A stretch of DNA of 64,000 nt from WRHT01 sp031550525 (GCA_031550525.1 JAVBON010000002.1:248001-312000); one strand, 5' to 3'; positions 44,284 through 53,413 are shown, counted from the first letter of the stretch. The notes: generated by a model from the letters alone, not told the origin. A program made the numbers and translations.

Positions 44284-45153
44284 TTAATCAAAAACCCTTG
44301 CCAGAGCGCTTATCTCCACGCCCTCTCTGGAAGTGCGCAAGTCAAAATAAATAACCGTGCAGGCAACGCAGACAAAAGCCGTTACCACGCTCTGCACGAT
44401 AATACCGCCTATATGCAGGACCATGGAGCTTTGAGTCAGAAACTCCAACAGTATAAAAAGCGCACAGCCTACAATGGCGCATATCAGGATAATCACAAAA
44501 AAAATGGCAAAAATCTTCCAGCGGTTCCCCCTGGTCAGCTCGGCACTGCGTGTAAGGCTCTGCACGGGGCCGAGCCCTTCCATCACGCAGGCTTGCACAA
44601 TTACGCTGTACATGCAGTAAATAATAATGGCGGGTATTACCAGCAAAACCAGCCCCAGGCCGAGCAGCAGCATAAGCAGCAGCGAGGCCAGAAGCAGCGC
44701 CCAAAAATTGGATAGGCCACGTCTTAGGGCCTCACCAAGGCCAGCCTGCCTGCCCATGGCCGCCTGGAACACGCAATAGGTTATAACCGCCTCCACCAAA
44801 AGGCCCAGGGGAATTTGGATAATGGGGGCCACCGCATTGGACAGCAGAGGGAACAGATAGTCATAAGTCATGGTCGGCGTGACATAATCCGGCGGGGAAG
44901 GCACAAAAAAGCCCCAAATCTCGTCCGGAAGAATAGAGACAAGGGACAGCAGGCTGAACAACACAAAGTTTCCGCGCAGTATCTTTTGCGAGCGGCTCAA
45001 TACCGAGCCCACGCTCAGCACGCTCGCCCGTACCTGCTCCGCCTGTTCTTGCGCGGCCTTGTCCGGATGCGGTGTTGTATTGCCGGGGTGCAGCCCCATT
45101 GCGCTTTTCTGGCGCTGCTCCGTTCCGTCCTGATTGTCATGTTCATCTTGCAT
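44284..45153 (-). CDS. Multi-pass membrane protein, paralogue 3 of 3
   Basis: Protein of 289 aa, the most divergent of the three. It has a longer polar N-terminus (about 60 residues), about six helices, the loop SLTRSAELTRGNRWKIFAIF and the ending YFDLRTSREGVEISALARVFD. The (S/T)R(S/A)xxLTxGxRxKxF loop is the family's signature. Function unknown; a membrane-homeostasis role would fit the neighbouring RDD and SpoIIM genes. Confidence 0.7.
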   Translation of the reverse strand: MQDEHDNQDGTEQRQKSAMGLHPGNTTPHPDKAAQEQAEQVRASVLSVGSVLSRSQKILRGNFVLFSLLSLVSILPDEIWGFFVPSPPDYVTPTMTYDYLFPLLSNAVAPIIQIPLGLLVEAVITYCVFQAAMGRQAGLGEALRRGLSNFWALLLASLLLMLLLGLGLVLLVIPAIIIYCMYSVIVQACVMEGLGPVQSLTRSAELTRGNRWKIFAIFFVIILICAIVGCALFILLEFLTQSSMVLHIGGIIVQSVVTAFVCVACTVIYFDLRTSREGVEISALARVFD

Positions 45154-45203
45154 TGCGTTCCACCTGGAGAATTTGAGTATGAAAAAAACGGCGCAAAAAA
45201 ATA

Positions 45204-45692
45204 TTACGTTTGCCTGTGCGCCTTGCGGGCCAACTCCGCCGGGTCTACCCGCACGAAAACGGATTCCGCCAGCACGGTCAGCTCATCCTCGGCATAAACC
45301 TCGCAAATTATACGGGTTTTACGCCCAACTGGGCCATCGGCCCGGCCCTTGAGCAGCAAGGGTACGCCCATGGGAGTTGGCTTTTTGTAGTGCATGGTCA
45401 GCCTGCCGGTAACGCAACTTATGCGCGGCAGCGTGCCTGGAGCGCGCCCCTCGGCCTGGTAGTGGCAGTATATGCTGGTCCAGTTGGAGTGGCAGTCGCA
45501 CAGCATGGCAAGGTAACCGCCATACACCAGCCCCGGCCAGCCACAAAAATGCTCTTGCGGCGTCATGTGGGCCACCACATGCACACCGTCGGGATCGGGG
45601 CGGCTTTTCAGGCGCAGACCCTTTGCGCTGGCCGCGCCGCAGCCGAAGCATACCCCGTGTGGCTCCACAAGATCTTGAAGTGGAATATCCAT
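45204..45692 (-). CDS. Hotdog-fold thioesterase, PaaI-like
   Basis: Protein of 162 aa with a hotdog core (CGWPGLVYGGYLAMLCDC, about 50-67, matching the PaaI HGG-type segment with YGG in place of HGG). An N-terminal CFGCGAASAKGLRLK element is common in this subfamily. It probably hydrolyses an acyl-CoA thioester, but the usual His-Gly-Gly is not kept. It starts 30 bp from the paralogue row on the same strand and may be cotranscribed. Confidence 0.75.
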   Translation of the reverse strand: MDIPLQDLVEPHGVCFGCGAASAKGLRLKSRPDPDGVHVVAHMTPQEHFCGWPGLVYGGYLAMLCDCHSNWTSIYCHYQAEGRAPGTLPRISCVTGRLTMHYKKPTPMGVPLLLKGRADGPVGRKTRIICEVYAEDELTVLAESVFVRVDPAELARKAHRQT

Positions 45693-45999
45693 GTTACCTT
45701 CCGCATGAAAATAGCATACGCGCAGACAGGTATAGCAAAAATATATTGCGGCAACTCTGTCTTACAACACCTGCGTGGTAGCATTTTCAAGCCCCAGCCG
45801 CAAGGCGCGGCAGACCGGATGACAAATGCGGCTACCCGCGCGAATGGCGTCAGCCACGGCGGCAAACGCCCGCCAAACCAAAGTGCGGCAGGCTTGCCAC
45901 AAACACAGGCATAGCCGCGCGGCATTTTATCTTTTCCATATCTCTCTAAAAGTGTATACTAAAGACATTCTATTCACCCCTATGCACAGGAGATATCGT

Positions 46000-46530
46000 A
46001 TGCAATATACGCAAAAATCCCTGCCGCGCCGCTGCTCCGCCTGGTGCGCGCTGTTCCTGCTGCTTGCGCTGTGCGCGGCCCAAACCGCCCTGGCCTCGGA
46101 GAACATGCTCAAATCAGCCGAATGGCGCAAAGCATCCGGCGTAATAGCCGCTTCCGGCGCAACCGCGCCGGACCCAGACATTATGGCCAACTGCGCCAAG
46201 GCGGTGCTGGATATAGCAAATAACGCCCCAAGCTACCGTTCTTCCACCGCTCTTACCCTGCCTTTTTTGGAAGAGTCCTCGTTTACTGTGGAAAAAGTTA
46301 ACGCCCTATCTGGCAAAAACGCATTTTTCGTGCCTACTATGTACGACTATTCTTTTGGAATTTTTGAATGCGCGGCCGTGATAATACGCGAGAACTGCAA
46401 GGGAAAAAAGCCGGAAGACATACGCCCGGCCCAGAAAGAAGTCATGGAATATTTTGAGCGGGCAGGCTACTGGCAGCCCGGCGACGGTTCGCTGGTCTCG
46501 GAATATTACCACGACAGAATTGGAAATTAA
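46000..46530 (+). CDS. Secreted protein of unknown function
   Basis: Protein of 176 aa with a signal peptide (CSAWCALFLLLALCAAQTALA, cut after about residue 31) and no recognised domain. The mature part has two cysteines (AKAV region and FECAAV region) that could form a disulfide. The start at 46000 is supported by AGGAG eight bases upstream; the frame is open further upstream but that part is not plausible. It stands alone. Confidence 0.7.
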   Translation: MQYTQKSLPRRCSAWCALFLLLALCAAQTALASENMLKSAEWRKASGVIAASGATAPDPDIMANCAKAVLDIANNAPSYRSSTALTLPFLEESSFTVEKVNALSGKNAFFVPTMYDYSFGIFECAAVIIRENCKGKKPEDIRPAQKEVMEYFERAGYWQPGDGSLVSEYYHDRIGN

Positions 46531-46834
46531 CATACGCTTCCAGCCAAAGCGGCCTTAAAACCGCGAATCTGCAAGCTTGCGCCAATAAGCGGTAAATTAG
46601 AGCATTTTAACTTTTTCAAAGTTAAAATGCTCTGGTGGCCACGAAGGGGACGCCCGCAAGCGAGCAGTGCAGCGTGCCTTTAGCAAAGCCGCTTCGGCTT
46701 TGCGTATACGATAAAAGAGTGCTCTAGCCTTTATGCTTTTTAGAGTAACAGATTTTAATTTTTTAAAAAAATATATAAAAAGTCAAAGTTAAAATGCCCT
46801 AGCTGAAAAAAGGCGTAACACCGCGCGCGTATGT
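46531..46834. other. Intergenic region with family C hairpin
   Basis: 304 bp holding hairpin C3 and a decayed copy near 46741-46801 (an ATTTTAATTTTTT arm and an AAAGTTAAAATGCCC arm). It lies between convergent genes, so a termination role is likely. Nothing else is seen. Confidence 0.6.
46599..46633. repeat. Family C hairpin, copy C3
   Basis: AGAGCATTTTAACTTT-TTC-AAAGTTAAAATGCTCT, perfect 16-bp arms. It is the cleanest copy of the family. Confidence 0.85.
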
Positions 46835-47449
46835 TTATCGGCCTTGCCCGCCCATGGCGGCAATGGCTTTATCATGCAGCTTTGAAAAAAGCATAATCAT
46901 GCAGCATGCCCCCAGCAAAGCGCACAGCATGTCCGACTGCGTGTCCCATGCATAGCCTTGCGTCCCCAAAAAGGCATCGGCGTCCTGCCCTATTATTTCC
47001 GCCGCGGCCCACTCAATAAGCTCGTAAAAGGCGGATATGGCCAGGCAGACGCATACCACAATAAAGTTTGTCCAACGCCTGGAGCGGACAATATCAAGGC
47101 GAAGCAAAAGCTCCCGCGCCACCAGCGCCGGTATGAAGCCCTGCGCGAAATGGCCGACCTTGTCATAATTGTTCCGGCTCATATTGAAATAATCGCGCAG
47201 CCAGTCAAAGGCCGGCACTTCGGCATAAGTGTATTTGGCGCCTATAAACAGAATAACGCAGTGCAGCAGCACAAAAACATAAGCAAGATTGGTAAACTGA
47301 AATCTCTTATATGTCAGCGCCAAAATCGCCACGCCCAATACGCCGGGCGCAACTTCAAGGCACCAGGTCAAGTAGTCGGCATTATCAATGGCGGACCAAA
47401 GCAACACAAGAAAGAACGCCGCCAACAGAAACATAGGTAATTTTCGCAT
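46835..47449 (-). CDS. DUF2238 (YjdF-like) membrane protein
   Basis: Protein of 204 aa with about six helices and the DUF2238 pattern: YDKVGHFAQGFIPALVARELLLR, AISAFYELIEWAAAEIIG and AWDTQSDMLCALLGA. YjdF-type proteins are inner-membrane proteins of unknown function; the conserved polar residues in helices (GHF, YELIEW, DTQ-D) hint at a metal or small-molecule site. It stands alone on the minus strand. Confidence 0.88.
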   Translation of the reverse strand: MRKLPMFLLAAFFLVLLWSAIDNADYLTWCLEVAPGVLGVAILALTYKRFQFTNLAYVFVLLHCVILFIGAKYTYAEVPAFDWLRDYFNMSRNNYDKVGHFAQGFIPALVARELLLRLDIVRSRRWTNFIVVCVCLAISAFYELIEWAAAEIIGQDADAFLGTQGYAWDTQSDMLCALLGACCMIMLFSKLHDKAIAAMGGQGR

Positions 47450-47611
47450 CAGTAATGCTCGTATTTATGGATTTATGAGATCTTGCGCGTACTTGTACGG
47501 AATTGGGCTTTGCATCCAGACAAGGTCTTCATGATGATTTTTTTGCCCTCATTGTTACGGCACTGCCCGGCGCAGAAAATACGCCCTGCCAGCCATTCCG
47601 TTAGCGGCGGG

Positions 47612-48595
47612 CTATTTTACGCCTCTCCTGCCCTGCTGTTCCTGGTATTCATCAAAAAAATCCTGCACATCGGCCCAATTGACGCTGCTTGAGGCATAAT
47701 CAGCCGGATAGCTGCGGCCTGTTTCAGGGTCAAAGGCCACGCCGGAACCCATATTCACGCGAAAAATATTAAACGGGCGTTTGTTGAAATCGATCATGAA
47801 CCAATACTCGGGGTCATGGCTTTTATCACGGTAAGCGCGGTAAATTGCTCCATTCATGCCTGCCGGAACGCCTTTTACCTGCACAAGAAACTCTTCGCGG
47901 TCATCACTGTTCAGCCGTAAAGTCTTTACTGTAACGCCGCCAGCTACTCCATAGCTATAGACCTTGGCATCGCGCATGGGTTTAAGAGAGCCTGGGCCGC
48001 TGCCGAAGTACCAGAGCAGCCCGCCCGCCGCCAATACAAACACGGCAATCAAGGGCAACATTTTTTTCAACATGATGCGCCGGTAGCTGATGCGCACGCG
48101 GGCCTGGGCATCCGGCCTGCCGCCGGGCTGCCGCGTATTATCCGCGCCGCCGGGCTGAAGCCCTTCGCCATTTTCGTCTCCACCACGGTGGAGCAGATGC
48201 GCGTAGCTGTTTACAACCTCCAGCACCTTGCCTATGGCATTTTCAAACTCAAGGTCGTATACGTCCAGCCAGTGGCGGTTGGTAAGGTGGTATTCCATCT
48301 CGTTATTGGGCAGCACGTTTTCAATGCGCACCGGCAACACCACGCAGTTGTTGTTTGAAGCCAAGGTAAGCTCGCGCGAGACCTCTTGCGAATTGTTGGC
48401 GGAGGTGGAAAACACCAGCAACATTACAGGAATTTGTCTGATGGCCGAGGCAATGGCGCTGGGCCAGTTTACTCCGGCCGGTATGTCGCGCGGCGCGTAC
48501 CAGCAGCGCAGCTTGCTATTTTCCAGCGCGTTTACCAGCGCATCCACAAAAAGCTTGTCTTCGCTGGAATAACTTACAAATATATCGTAACCCAT
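47612..48595 (-). CDS. TIR-domain protein with membrane helix
   Basis: Protein of 327 aa. Residues 1-125 form a TIR domain: YDIFVSYSSEDKLFVDAL, then CWYAPRDIPAGVNW and NNSQEVSREL, whose Glu75 fits the NADase catalytic position. A linker precedes one helix (about 177-197), and a 130-residue C-terminal domain on the other side has no recognised family. TIR NADases act in bacterial immunity and signalling, but membrane-bound forms are also found elsewhere. It starts 21 bp after a DHH phosphoesterase gene on the same strand, so the two form an operon. ATG 48595 has GGGAGA before it. Confidence 0.8.
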   Translation of the reverse strand: MGYDIFVSYSSEDKLFVDALVNALENSKLRCWYAPRDIPAGVNWPSAIASAIRQIPVMLLVFSTSANNSQEVSRELTLASNNNCVVLPVRIENVLPNNEMEYHLTNRHWLDVYDLEFENAIGKVLEVVNSYAHLLHRGGDENGEGLQPGGADNTRQPGGRPDAQARVRISYRRIMLKKMLPLIAVFVLAAGGLLWYFGSGPGSLKPMRDAKVYSYGVAGGVTVKTLRLNSDDREEFLVQVKGVPAGMNGAIYRAYRDKSHDPEYWFMIDFNKRPFNIFRVNMGSGVAFDPETGRSYPADYASSSVNWADVQDFFDEYQEQQGRRGVK

Positions 48596-48616
48596 GTTAT
48601 CTCCCTGCATTGAGCA

Positions 48617-50584
48617 TCATCCTTCAACATCATACAGCACATTGAAAATACTATCTTTTACCAGGCCATAATCGTTATTGGCATATTGCACCAGCCAGTC
48701 GCCGGGGCCGCCTCTTAAAACCGCGCCATTTTCAAGCGCCACGTAAAAATCATTATTAGGGCGCAAGGCTGTTACAGGCAGCGGGCGCGCGGCGTATTTG
48801 CCGCTTTTGCCGGCAGCCTGCCCATCAGCCGGGGTGTAGGTCAGTTGCAGATATTCCTCAGTTACAGGCCATTGCTCGCCAAGGCTGCCGGTAACAATGG
48901 CGTCGCCAGGCGCATAAGGCACTGGGCCTTCAAGCGTTTGCACTATGCCGGAGCCGGAGGCGAAATCTATGCGTACCACCTGCTCTTTTTTACACGCCCG
49001 TACGGCCCCCGGCAGGGTGGAAAGCGCGACGCCGGTATAATCTTCCGGCCCTGCGCTTTTCGCGGGCTGGCCCTGCCGCGCCGGGCGGTACAAGCGCGGA
49101 AAAACCTGTGCCGTAACCACATATAAGTCTGAAGGCTCGTTATCTGGCCAAACCAGCCAATCGCCGGGCTCGCCCTTTATATAGTTGTCCGCGTCCCAAC
49201 GGGTAAAAAGCTTGAGGCCGCGCCGCAAAGGCAGAGCCACCACCCGCCCTCCTCCGCTGCCGTAACAGGCTTTGGCCACCGAAGCCAAATCCACCCGCGC
49301 CCCTTTGTCTTTTTCCAGCACCACCGGAGGGTATTCAAAATCCAACTTCGGAGTTTCGCCGCAAGGCGTATAGACGCTTTCAAACTTGTGGCGGCTTATG
49401 GGGTATACCTCGCCCTGAAGGCCGATCATCAAATAGGTATCATCGTCAATTTGTATGCTTATATCACCTTCGCGCATGCGTATGTGTAAAACCGTGTGCT
49501 GCGGAAAAACCTCGGCACAGGATACATAAGCCAAAGTTACGGGCAATTTTTCATATTTCGCGGCTTGGGCGGCGTTTACCACCAACTCGCGGTTAAGCTC
49601 CGGCCGGGAGTAATCTATAATGGCATAGGCCGCGAGATACTCGCGCAGCCTGCGGTTAAAATACATGCCTGGAGTGAGGCCTGGGTAAACGGAACGAAAA
49701 TTTTGCCCGCTTATGTAACCGCCCGCCTTTTCATCGTGCCCGCCGCCGGAGCCGAGGCCATGGGCGCAAAGCCATGTCGCTATGTGCGAGGCCTTGGAAT
49801 CGCGCTCCAACGTGCGCACGGAATATTTTATGCCGCCGGATACCTCGCTGTACACCAGGCCTATATCCACATTATCCACCTGCATGATAAGGTCGCTGAC
49901 AAAACCCAGAATATTCGGCTCCTCAGTCTGAGCGCGCACCAGGGCAAAGCGCCCCTCGGCATTAAAGCTCAATTCGCGCAGGGCGGCGGAGGCAACTGTC
50001 AAATCATGCAGCGACAGGTTGGAGTTGCGCAGGATTTTAAGGATACGCTCGTTTATGTTAAGGGAATCGCGCAGGTCGCGGTCCAGAGGGTGCCGCACCT
50101 CGGCCAGGCCGCCCGTATCGGTAAACAGCCCGTAAAACAGCGCCGTGGCAAGGCGGGTTTCAATCTTAAAACCGGCATCGCGCAAAAGCGCCCATACCAG
50201 GGTGGAGCAACTGCCCAAAAATGGCCTGATGTCGTAAAGGCCAGGCGGCTGGCATTCGATAATGTGGTGATCCAGCACGGCCACCTCTTGCGCCGCCATG
50301 GGCGAAACGTTGCCGGCGCCGTACTGGCAATCTACCGTTAGCAACAGGCTGGGCCACTCGCGTTGCTCCGGCACATGTTCCAACGGAATATGCAGCAAAT
50401 CAAGCATCTTGACCAAGTTTGGCTTGGTCAGGCGTTTTTCTCCGCCATAAAACAGCCGCGCTTCAACGCCATGGCTTTTAAACCACGCATACATGCCGTA
50501 ACCGGCTGCTATGGCGTCGGCATCGGGGCTATCATGGCACTGAATGGCCGCATGCCTATGCATGAGTAACTGCTCAATCTGCAT
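48617..50584 (-). CDS. DHH-family phosphoesterase with C-terminal repeats
   Basis: Protein of 655 aa. The first 310 residues are a DHH/DHHA1 phosphoesterase with HDSPDADAIAAG (17-28), VDCQ (84-87), the DHH triad (105-107), FTDTGG (about 154-159) and a DHHA1 GSGGGHDEKAGG (about 292-303). This fits NrnA/GdpP-like enzymes on oligonucleotides or cyclic-dinucleotide products. The tail (about 410-655) is built from recurring units with a GDWLV or GD-like turn and a closing Y(T/R)P segment (EPGDWLVWP, APGDAIVTG, GPGDWLVQY). The tail's role is unknown. The TIR gene follows 21 bp later. Confidence 0.82.
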   Translation of the reverse strand: MQIEQLLMHRHAAIQCHDSPDADAIAAGYGMYAWFKSHGVEARLFYGGEKRLTKPNLVKMLDLLHIPLEHVPEQREWPSLLLTVDCQYGAGNVSPMAAQEVAVLDHHIIECQPPGLYDIRPFLGSCSTLVWALLRDAGFKIETRLATALFYGLFTDTGGLAEVRHPLDRDLRDSLNINERILKILRNSNLSLHDLTVASAALRELSFNAEGRFALVRAQTEEPNILGFVSDLIMQVDNVDIGLVYSEVSGGIKYSVRTLERDSKASHIATWLCAHGLGSGGGHDEKAGGYISGQNFRSVYPGLTPGMYFNRRLREYLAAYAIIDYSRPELNRELVVNAAQAAKYEKLPVTLAYVSCAEVFPQHTVLHIRMREGDISIQIDDDTYLMIGLQGEVYPISRHKFESVYTPCGETPKLDFEYPPVVLEKDKGARVDLASVAKACYGSGGGRVVALPLRRGLKLFTRWDADNYIKGEPGDWLVWPDNEPSDLYVVTAQVFPRLYRPARQGQPAKSAGPEDYTGVALSTLPGAVRACKKEQVVRIDFASGSGIVQTLEGPVPYAPGDAIVTGSLGEQWPVTEEYLQLTYTPADGQAAGKSGKYAARPLPVTALRPNNDFYVALENGAVLRGGPGDWLVQYANNDYGLVKDSIFNVLYDVEG

Positions 50585-51078
50585 GTGCTTTAATCCGGCA
50601 TGGTTTGGCGCGGCTTGCCGTCCGCGTAACGCGTTTGAAAGGCGCAAAGTCTTGTGAATATAGCAGTATAAAGAAAGCTAGGCAACAAAAGCATAAACGC
50701 CGCTATACCGGCAAAGACACAATAAACCGGGAGATATCATCATTAAGGCGCCTACACGCGCCTCAAGCTGAAGACTTGGCCTTAAGCGGGCGCGAACCGC
50801 CTTGAGCACGTAACTTGAGCGGGAGGGGGCAACGCGCGGAAATTGTAACACCCATTGTTAATTTAATTTTTCCGAATAAAACAGACTAAGCATATGCCTT
50901 TGCGGTCTGGATATTTCGTACAAGAGCAACACTACGCAATTTTTCCAGTCAAAGGCATTTTTTTAAGCGCGCCATTACTATGCAAAAACCGATACCCAGA
51001 AAATTTCGCCAGGAACAGGCACGATTTATGCATATAACCAGGCAGATTAATGTAATTTTTAAGCTTTAGGAAGGTTTT
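50585..51078. other. Intergenic region without recognised features
   Basis: 494 bp between the divergent DHH and PEP-CTERM-like genes. It is AT-rich near 50840-51060. AGGAAGG stands just before the 51079 start. No gene or clear hairpin with a T-run was recognised. Confidence 0.55.
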
Positions 51079-51798
51079 ATGAAAAAACTCTTTGTCTGCC
51101 CGCTTTTGTTGTTGGCCATGTTGGTATTTGCCGGTACGGCCAATGCGGAATCTTATAGAATAATACAAAAGGAAAGCCTGGACAGGTACGCAATGAACGC
51201 CCAGCAGGGCTCATTTGCCAATATATTTACCGATTTGACCTGGAACACGGCCACCATGCACACGGTGCGGTTTGAAAACGGCAGCACCATGCGGGCTTTT
51301 GGTCTGAACCCGGCGGACGAAAGCCCGGTGCTGTATTCCAGAACCAACTATACGGCCAAAGACGCCACCGCCGCCATAGGCGCGGACAAACTCTCCTTTA
51401 TCACCGATATTATCAGCTATGGCGCGCACATGCTGCAAAATACCAACGATACCCGCTACTACACCCTGGTGCAGTTTTGTATATGGGAAACCATGTTTGA
51501 CGGGGTGGAAGGCTTTGGCGACATTGTTTCGGGCAAATTCGGCGTCCTCAGTTCCATAAGCAAGTGGTACGGCCAGCAGATGGCGGCCCTTAAAGATAAC
51601 CTGGCCACCACGCTGTATGATAAGCTGATTATCGAATACAGCCTGCTCTCCTCCACGGCAAGCTGGTTTGACAAGCCGCAAGATTTACTGGCCTTTAACA
51701 TTACCGGAAAAGTTCCGGCCACTCCTGCCCCGGCCGCCATCTGGCTGCTTGGCAGCGGCCTGGCGGGCATAATGGTGCTGCGCCGTAAAAGAGCCTAA
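51079..51798 (+). CDS. PEP-CTERM-type secreted protein
   Basis: Protein of 239 aa with an N-terminal signal (cut after ANA, about residue 23) and a C-terminal sorting tail: VPATPAPAAIWLLGSG followed by a short helix and RRKRA. This tail is the VPxPA variant of PEP-CTERM, which an exosortase cuts and transfers. The 180-residue body is unrecognised. No exosortase gene lies in this window, so it must act from elsewhere. A terminator follows. Confidence 0.78.
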   Translation: MKKLFVCPLLLLAMLVFAGTANAESYRIIQKESLDRYAMNAQQGSFANIFTDLTWNTATMHTVRFENGSTMRAFGLNPADESPVLYSRTNYTAKDATAAIGADKLSFITDIISYGAHMLQNTNDTRYYTLVQFCIWETMFDGVEGFGDIVSGKFGVLSSISKWYGQQMAALKDNLATTLYDKLIIEYSLLSSTASWFDKPQDLLAFNITGKVPATPAPAAIWLLGSGLAGIMVLRRKRA

Positions 51799-51817
51799 CG
51801 AGTGATTTAGCAATAAC

Positions 51818-51850
51818 AAAAAAGCCGCGTGTGACACACGCGGCTTTTTT
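51818..51850. terminator. Intrinsic terminator after the PEP-CTERM gene
   Basis: AAAAAAGCCGCGTGT-GAC-ACACGCGGCTTTTTT, a strong hairpin with a T-run. Confidence 0.92.
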
Positions 51851-51887
51851 GTACGCACTCAATTTATTTTAAAATTGCGACCCAGCC

Positions 51888-52133
51888 TAGATAGTGTAGT
51901 CACGAGGAGGATTTTTGTTCTCTGCCAAGGAAAAAGGTTTTTTATTGAGGGAGTGTACTCTTATGGTACTCGACCGACAATTATGCAGGAAAGCATAATT
52001 GGACGCGAGCAACGCGAGCGCCCCGGAGGGGCGAGGCACAGGACGTGCCTCGTCAAATAAAAAGACTTTTTGACGCAGGCAGAGCAGGCGCGGCCTGTGC
52101 GAGGCAAAAAGACCCTCGTGACTACACTATCTA
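51888..52133. repeat. Family B palindromic repeat, copy B3
   Basis: 246-bp element with perfect 20-bp inverted ends (TAGATAGTGTAGTCACGAGG at 51888-51907 and its complement at 52114-52133). It has the nested centre absent from B2. Its last three bases (CTA, 52131-52133) are the TAG stop of the minus-strand flavin-binding protein gene. Confidence 0.92.
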
Positions 52134-52610
52134 ACGCTCAAAATGCGGAACAGGCCTGGGGCCTTCGTTGGGATGCGAGTATTTTCCGGTAAGGGTTTCT
52201 ATCTCTATACGCATTACTCTGGTATAAGCGAATTTTTCCTGCGAAACGGGAAAATGGCAAGGGGCCTTGTATTTGCGGGCAAAAGCCTTGAGCGCCGCGT
52301 TTTTCAAATCCGGAGCCTCCACCGGCAAAATGCGACCGGTGCCGCACACGCACCTGTAACGGGTTGTTGTTTTTTCAACCTGTATATCCACGGCTGCGGT
52401 AAAGCCCACGCGGGGGTCAACCTGCCACAAGTCGAGTTTTCTTCCTTCAGGCGCGCAATGAAAATAAATACCACCGGCATGAAATACAAAATTTACCGGC
52501 AGAACATACGGCGCGCCGCCTGTATTCAAAGCCAGGCAAATCTCACCGGCATCTTCAAGCACCTTGTGCATAAAGGCCACATCAAGCACCTCACGTTCAG
52601 CCCTGCGCAT
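52131..52610 (-). CDS. Pyridoxamine 5'-phosphate oxidase-like FMN-binding protein
   Basis: Protein of 159 aa of the split-barrel flavin family (NimA-like/PPOX). It starts MRRAEREVLDVAFMHKVLED and has ICLALNTGGAPYVLPVNFVF (about 24-43) and GGIYFHCAPEGRKLDLW, which matches the flavin-phosphate binding strand. NimA-like members reduce or bind nitro-compounds or FMN. The stop codon TAG lies inside the end of repeat B3. ATG 52610 follows GGAGG. Confidence 0.83.
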   Translation of the reverse strand: MRRAEREVLDVAFMHKVLEDAGEICLALNTGGAPYVLPVNFVFHAGGIYFHCAPEGRKLDLWQVDPRVGFTAAVDIQVEKTTTRYRCVCGTGRILPVEAPDLKNAALKAFARKYKAPCHFPVSQEKFAYTRVMRIEIETLTGKYSHPNEGPRPVPHFER

Positions 52611-52770
52611 ATCGCCTCCGTTTTTTCCGGCTATACCCGCAAAAGGCAAGCTTGCGCAAGCTCTTGACTGGCAGGCCAGGGGGCAAAATCCGTCTTTTTA
52701 GAAACCGCCCTCAGCCGCGCGTAAAAATGCCGCGAATATTGGCCGGGGCGTTATCCAAGCTGACATATTA

Positions 52771-52805
52771 AAAACGAAAACGCCGCGTTTTCCGTCGCGG
52801 CGCTT
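52771..52805 (-). terminator. Intrinsic terminator of the 52828 lipoprotein gene
   Basis: On the minus strand, GCGCCGCG / CGCGGCG followed by TTTTCGTTTTT, just after the stop. Confidence 0.85.
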
Positions 52806-52827
52806 TCAGAATAGAGACCTTAAAAGA

Positions 52828-53184
52828 CTACTGCCAGTCTACAACCATGTCATTCATACGCTCATACTTGTACATCATATCGGCTTTGTTGTAGCCGTTG
52901 TCTATAATTACCCACTTGCCGGTTTTGGTCTTTTGAAAAATTGGGTACTCTATGGTCATGGGTGTGCCGTTAAGCTCTGATACCAGTATGCCTATTTCTT
53001 TGTTTTTGGCTTTCTTCAAAGGCTTGTACATATCAGACACCACAACCATGTCCGTCCCATGGGGAGTAAGCCAGGCGTAGTCCCACTCAACATAATAGGT
53101 TTTACTGCTTTTCTGGGCGCAGCCAACGGCGCCCAAAGCCATTACAAGTACTAGCATAATCGCAACCAACAAACGCTTGTTCAT
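52828..53184 (-). CDS. Putative lipoprotein of unknown function
   Basis: Protein of 118 aa with an N-terminal lipoprotein signal (lipobox GAVGC, Cys22). The mature part has repeated Met and charged residues and no recognised domain. No conserved neighbour. GGAGA lies close before the ATG. Confidence 0.7.
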   Translation of the reverse strand: MNKRLLVAIMLVLVMALGAVGCAQKSSKTYYVEWDYAWLTPHGTDMVVVSDMYKPLKKAKNKEIGILVSELNGTPMTIEYPIFQKTKTGKWVIIDNGYNKADMMYKYERMNDMVVDWQ

Positions 53185-53413
53185 ATCTATCTCCTTGTTC
53201 GTTAATAAAGACTGTTTCCTATATAGTACAAAAGGTGGTCAATTGCACTATTATATTTATAATTATATACAAGATAATAATGCCTTAGCTCATAATGCCG
53301 CTTCTGAAGCCGATATGGGACGGCTAAAACGGGCGCTGGTTTTACCAATATACGATATGAATTTGCCTGATGAAATTAATGTGACGCGAAATATGCCTTC
53401 ATGCACTACAAAA

